Assembly: GCA_017609945.1 (NCBI GenBank)
Contig: JAFCCZ010000057.1
Span: forward strand, 1 to 6,171
Direction: 5' to 3'
DNA from: Candidatus Iainarchaeum sp.
Lineage (GTDB): Archaea; Iainarchaeota; Iainarchaeia; Iainarchaeales; GCA-2688035
Length of the DNA stretch: 6,171 bases
The position numbers were made by a program, and so were the translations under genes. The notes under the pieces were generated by a model. It did not search any database. It saw only the letters and a program-made list of their open reading frames with translations, and was not told the origin of the DNA. Below are positions 5,241 through 6,171 of this stretch, in pieces (position 1 is the stretch's first letter; each line of letters opens with the position of its first letter).

Positions 5241-5270
5241 TTAGTATAAAGTTTGCTTTATGTATACTAA
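5241..5270. promoter_or_regulatory. Inverted repeat over the promoter of the unknown gene
   Basis: TTAGTATA (5241-5248) and TATACTAA (5263-5270) are perfect 8-bp inverted arms 14 bp apart. The left arm overlaps the minus-strand TATA-like box at 5244-5251, so a bound dimer would block it. The position resembles that of the operator at 4126-4154, but the sequence is different. Confidence 0.45.
5244..5251 (-). promoter_or_regulatory. TATA-like box of the unknown gene
   Basis: CTTTATAC on the minus strand is centred about 36 bp upstream of the ATG at 5211 and predicts a start near 5221, just before the GGGGAG ribosome-binding site. A second, stronger-looking box (TATATTTAAA, 5285-5294 on the minus strand) could give a longer leader instead. 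Confidence 0.4.
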
Positions 5271-5302
5271 TAATACATAATACATTTAAATATACCCTCA
5301 CA

Positions 5303-5314
5303 TTTAACGTTAAA
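5303..5314. repeat. 12-bp perfect palindrome
   Basis: TTTAACGTTAAA lies in the 126-bp gap between the PRC-barrel gene and the unknown gene. It is 24-35 bp past the PRC-barrel stop and 92 bp before the next start. It could be an upstream operator or a chance AT-rich palindrome. Confidence 0.4.
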
Positions 5315-5337
5315 GAACCAGTAACGGCAAAAGGCAT

Positions 5338-5637
5338 TCAGCGTCGACTGTATCTATAATGGGTTCGCTTTTCAGGCGCTTCTTCAGCCTTACTAACACT
5401 TTTTCCCCCGCCAACAATAACAATGTCTTTTACCGCTTTAACGTTCTTGTATGGAATGCTTTTTTCACTGATTATCTTTTTGGCCTCTTGCTTAGTCTTT
5501 GGCTTAAGAGGCGCGGTAGTGATAGTTTCCAGCCGCCCCTTTTCAAGGTTAATTACTAGGTCAAAAACCTTTCCCTTATACAGGGCTTCCGAAGTATATA
5601 TATCCATTCCAAAAAGCTTTGACAATCGCATAGTCAT
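5338..5637 (-). CDS. PRC-barrel domain protein
   Basis: This small cytoplasmic protein has 99 residues from the ATG at 5637. Residues 3-77 match a PRC-barrel: MRLSKLFGMDIYTSEALYKGKV opens the fold, FDLVINLEKGRLETI forms the central strands, and IPYKNVKAVKDIVIV is the closing IPYxxVKAVxDIV signature. A charged, probably disordered tail follows (residues 78-99) and ends in RYSRR. The open frame extends upstream to 5733, but that part covers the promoter and an excellent GGAGGT ribosome-binding site 7 nt before 5637, so I reject it. Standalone PRC-barrels are widespread in archaea. Some act as adaptors in FtsZ/SepF-type cell division, while others are linked to RNA metabolism; which applies here cannot be told from sequence. 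It is divergent from the winged-helix gene at 5914 and followed on the same strand by the unknown gene. Confidence 0.88.
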   Translation of the reverse strand: MTMRLSKLFGMDIYTSEALYKGKVFDLVINLEKGRLETITTAPLKPKTKQEAKKIISEKSIPYKNVKAVKDIVIVGGGKSVSKAEEAPEKRTHYRYSRR

Positions 5638-5644
5638 CTCAAAG

Positions 5645-5650
5645 ACCTCC
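5645..5650 (-). promoter_or_regulatory. Strong Shine-Dalgarno that sets the PRC-barrel start
   Basis: GGAGGT on the minus strand is a full consensus match, 7 nt before the ATG at 5637 and 13 nt before the alternative ATG at 5631. It decides for 5637 against the far-upstream ATG at 5733. Confidence 0.8.
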
Positions 5651-5680
5651 GTAAAATTTGTATATAATAATAAGCTTGTA

Positions 5681-5690
5681 ATATTTAAAC
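5681..5690 (-). promoter_or_regulatory. TATA box of the PRC-barrel gene
   Basis: On the minus strand this reads GTTTAAATAT, close to an archaeal box A, with its centre about 49 bp before the ATG. The predicted start near 5660 gives a leader of about 22 nt that includes the Shine-Dalgarno. Confidence 0.5.
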
Positions 5691-5725
5691 CTATTCTTTT
5701 TGTAGCAAGGGGAAAAGGGAGGGGG

Positions 5726-5850
5726 TTATACATAAATTGGGGCCGAGAACAAGGCAGGAGGCGAAGGGAAAAGTTAGCTTATACATAATCAAGATTTTTG
5801 CTGGTTTTAAAAATATTGTTTGCAACATATAAATTTCAATTTATACATAA
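5726..5850. repeat. Three exact copies of TTATACATAA
   Basis: The 10-mer occurs at 5726-5735, 5779-5788 and 5841-5850, all in the same orientation, with spacers of 43 and 52 bp. They fill the divergent intergenic region between the PRC-barrel gene and the winged-helix gene. Near copies (9 of 10) occur at 5271-5280 and, inverted, at 5258-5267. They may be regulator binding sites; the short unit and unequal, unlike spacers exclude a CRISPR array. Confidence 0.5.
5828..5845. promoter_or_regulatory. Inverted repeat upstream of the second winged-helix gene
   Basis: TATAAATT (5828-5835) and AATTTATA (5838-5845) are perfect 8-bp inverted arms separated by TC. The right arm overlaps the third TTATACATAA copy. 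It lies about 30 bp upstream of the TATA-like box of the gene at 5914, a position suited to an activator or auxiliary operator site. Confidence 0.45.
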
Positions 5851-5875
5851 AAATTCATAGGTTTCAAGAGATAGG

Positions 5876-5883
5876 TTTATTAA
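5876..5883 (+). promoter_or_regulatory. TATA-like box of the second winged-helix gene
   Basis: TTTATTAA is centred about 34 bp upstream of the TTG at 5914, placing the transcript start near 5906 and leaving only a very short leader. Confidence 0.4.
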
Positions 5884-5913
5884 GGGCTTCTCTTTATTCT
5901 GTGGGGGGTATAC

Positions 5914-6171
5914 TTGGGCAAGGACTTATTTTATGTCTTTTTTAGGGATAAGCCGGCAGACGTGCTTTTGGCACTGCTTGGCGACCCCGAAGAAAATTAT
6001 GCGTCAAGCATTTCAAAAGAGGTTGATTGCACTTACCCCCATATAGTTAAAATTTTGGCTGGGTTTAGGCAGGCAGGGCTTATTGAGGTTTCATCAAAAG
6101 GCCGCCTTAAGCCAATTGCGCTAACCCCGCGGGGGAAAAAGATTGCCTTAAAGCTTAGGGAGATAAATGCC
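5914..6171 (+). CDS. Winged-helix transcriptional regulator, C-terminus cut by window edge
   Basis: The frame is open for 86 codons from a TTG at 5914 to the window end. The only in-frame start before the stop at 5881-5883 is this TTG, unless a rarer codon is used. GGGGGT (5904-5909) just before it is a near-consensus ribosome-binding site. The protein begins MGKDLFYVFFRDKPADVLLALL, giving a first helix. A helix-turn-helix follows (residues about 28-57: YASSISKEVDCTYPHIVKI, then LAGFRQAGLIEV), with a short wing SSKGRLKPIALTPRGKKIA, the usual MarR/ArsR-like arrangement with the L-T-P-x-G-K-K motif. It is probably a DNA-binding regulator; the effector part, if any, lies beyond the window. It is divergent from the PRC-barrel gene across 276 bp rich in repeats, so it may act on that shared region. 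Confidence 0.8.
   Translation, partial: MGKDLFYVFFRDKPADVLLALLGDPEENYASSISKEVDCTYPHIVKILAGFRQAGLIEVSSKGRLKPIALTPRGKKIALKLREINA

Noticed and set aside
5638..5733. Longer N-terminus for the PRC-barrel protein, from the ATG at 5733
   Set aside because: The extension spans a good TATA box and a consensus GGAGGT site, and shows no PRC-family similarity; 5637 is the better start.
5423..5788. A 121-codon plus-strand open frame with a hydrophobic N-terminus
   Set aside because: It is antisense to the PRC-barrel gene and its promoter; the apparent membrane segment arises from complementing lysine-rich codons.
5726..5850. CRISPR array made of TTATACATAA repeats
   Set aside because: The repeat is only 10 bp, there are three copies, and spacer lengths differ (43 and 52 bp).

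Overview
The window reads as ordinary archaeal chromosome, most likely from a small-genome lineage such as a DPANN archaeon; that lineage assignment is inference. The archaeal evidence is a transcription factor E (TFE), the archaea-specific tRNA C56 ribose methyltransferase Trm56, an initiator tRNA-Met with archaeal features and no encoded CCA, TATA/BRE-like boxes about 25-30 bp upstream of start codons, and several genes that look leaderless.

Left half (1-3690) is information-processing and central metabolism. A seryl-tRNA synthetase gene runs leftward off the window edge (1-1169, minus). Divergent from it are a class II fructose-bisphosphate aldolase (1292-2257), trm56 (2306-2833) and tfe (2885-3421), all plus strand, each with its own TATA-like box. 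The initiator tRNA-Met follows at 3611-3685. The aldolase is of a type more typical of bacteria.

From 3686 to 4168 there is no gene. This stretch holds a 75-nt two-stem inverted repeat and recurrent C5-C6 tracts, some complementary to a G5 tract.

Right half (4169-6171) is less familiar: a small winged-helix protein with a lysine-rich tail (4169-4624), a convergent protein of unknown family (4621-5211, minus) whose stop codon overlaps it, a 99-residue PRC-barrel protein (5338-5637, minus), and the beginning of a second winged-helix regulator (5914 to the edge, plus).

The most interesting layer is regulatory. An 11-bp perfect inverted repeat brackets the presumed TATA box of the first winged-helix gene, with more copies of the GTAATTAC core upstream. 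A second inverted repeat and a 16-bp perfect palindrome lie over the promoter and first codons of the unknown gene. Three exact copies of TTATACATAA and another inverted repeat fill the divergent region between the PRC-barrel gene and the second regulator. I infer that the two winged-helix proteins may control their own or neighbouring promoters through these sites. I see no CRISPR array, insertion sequence, toxin-antitoxin pair or recognised defence system.
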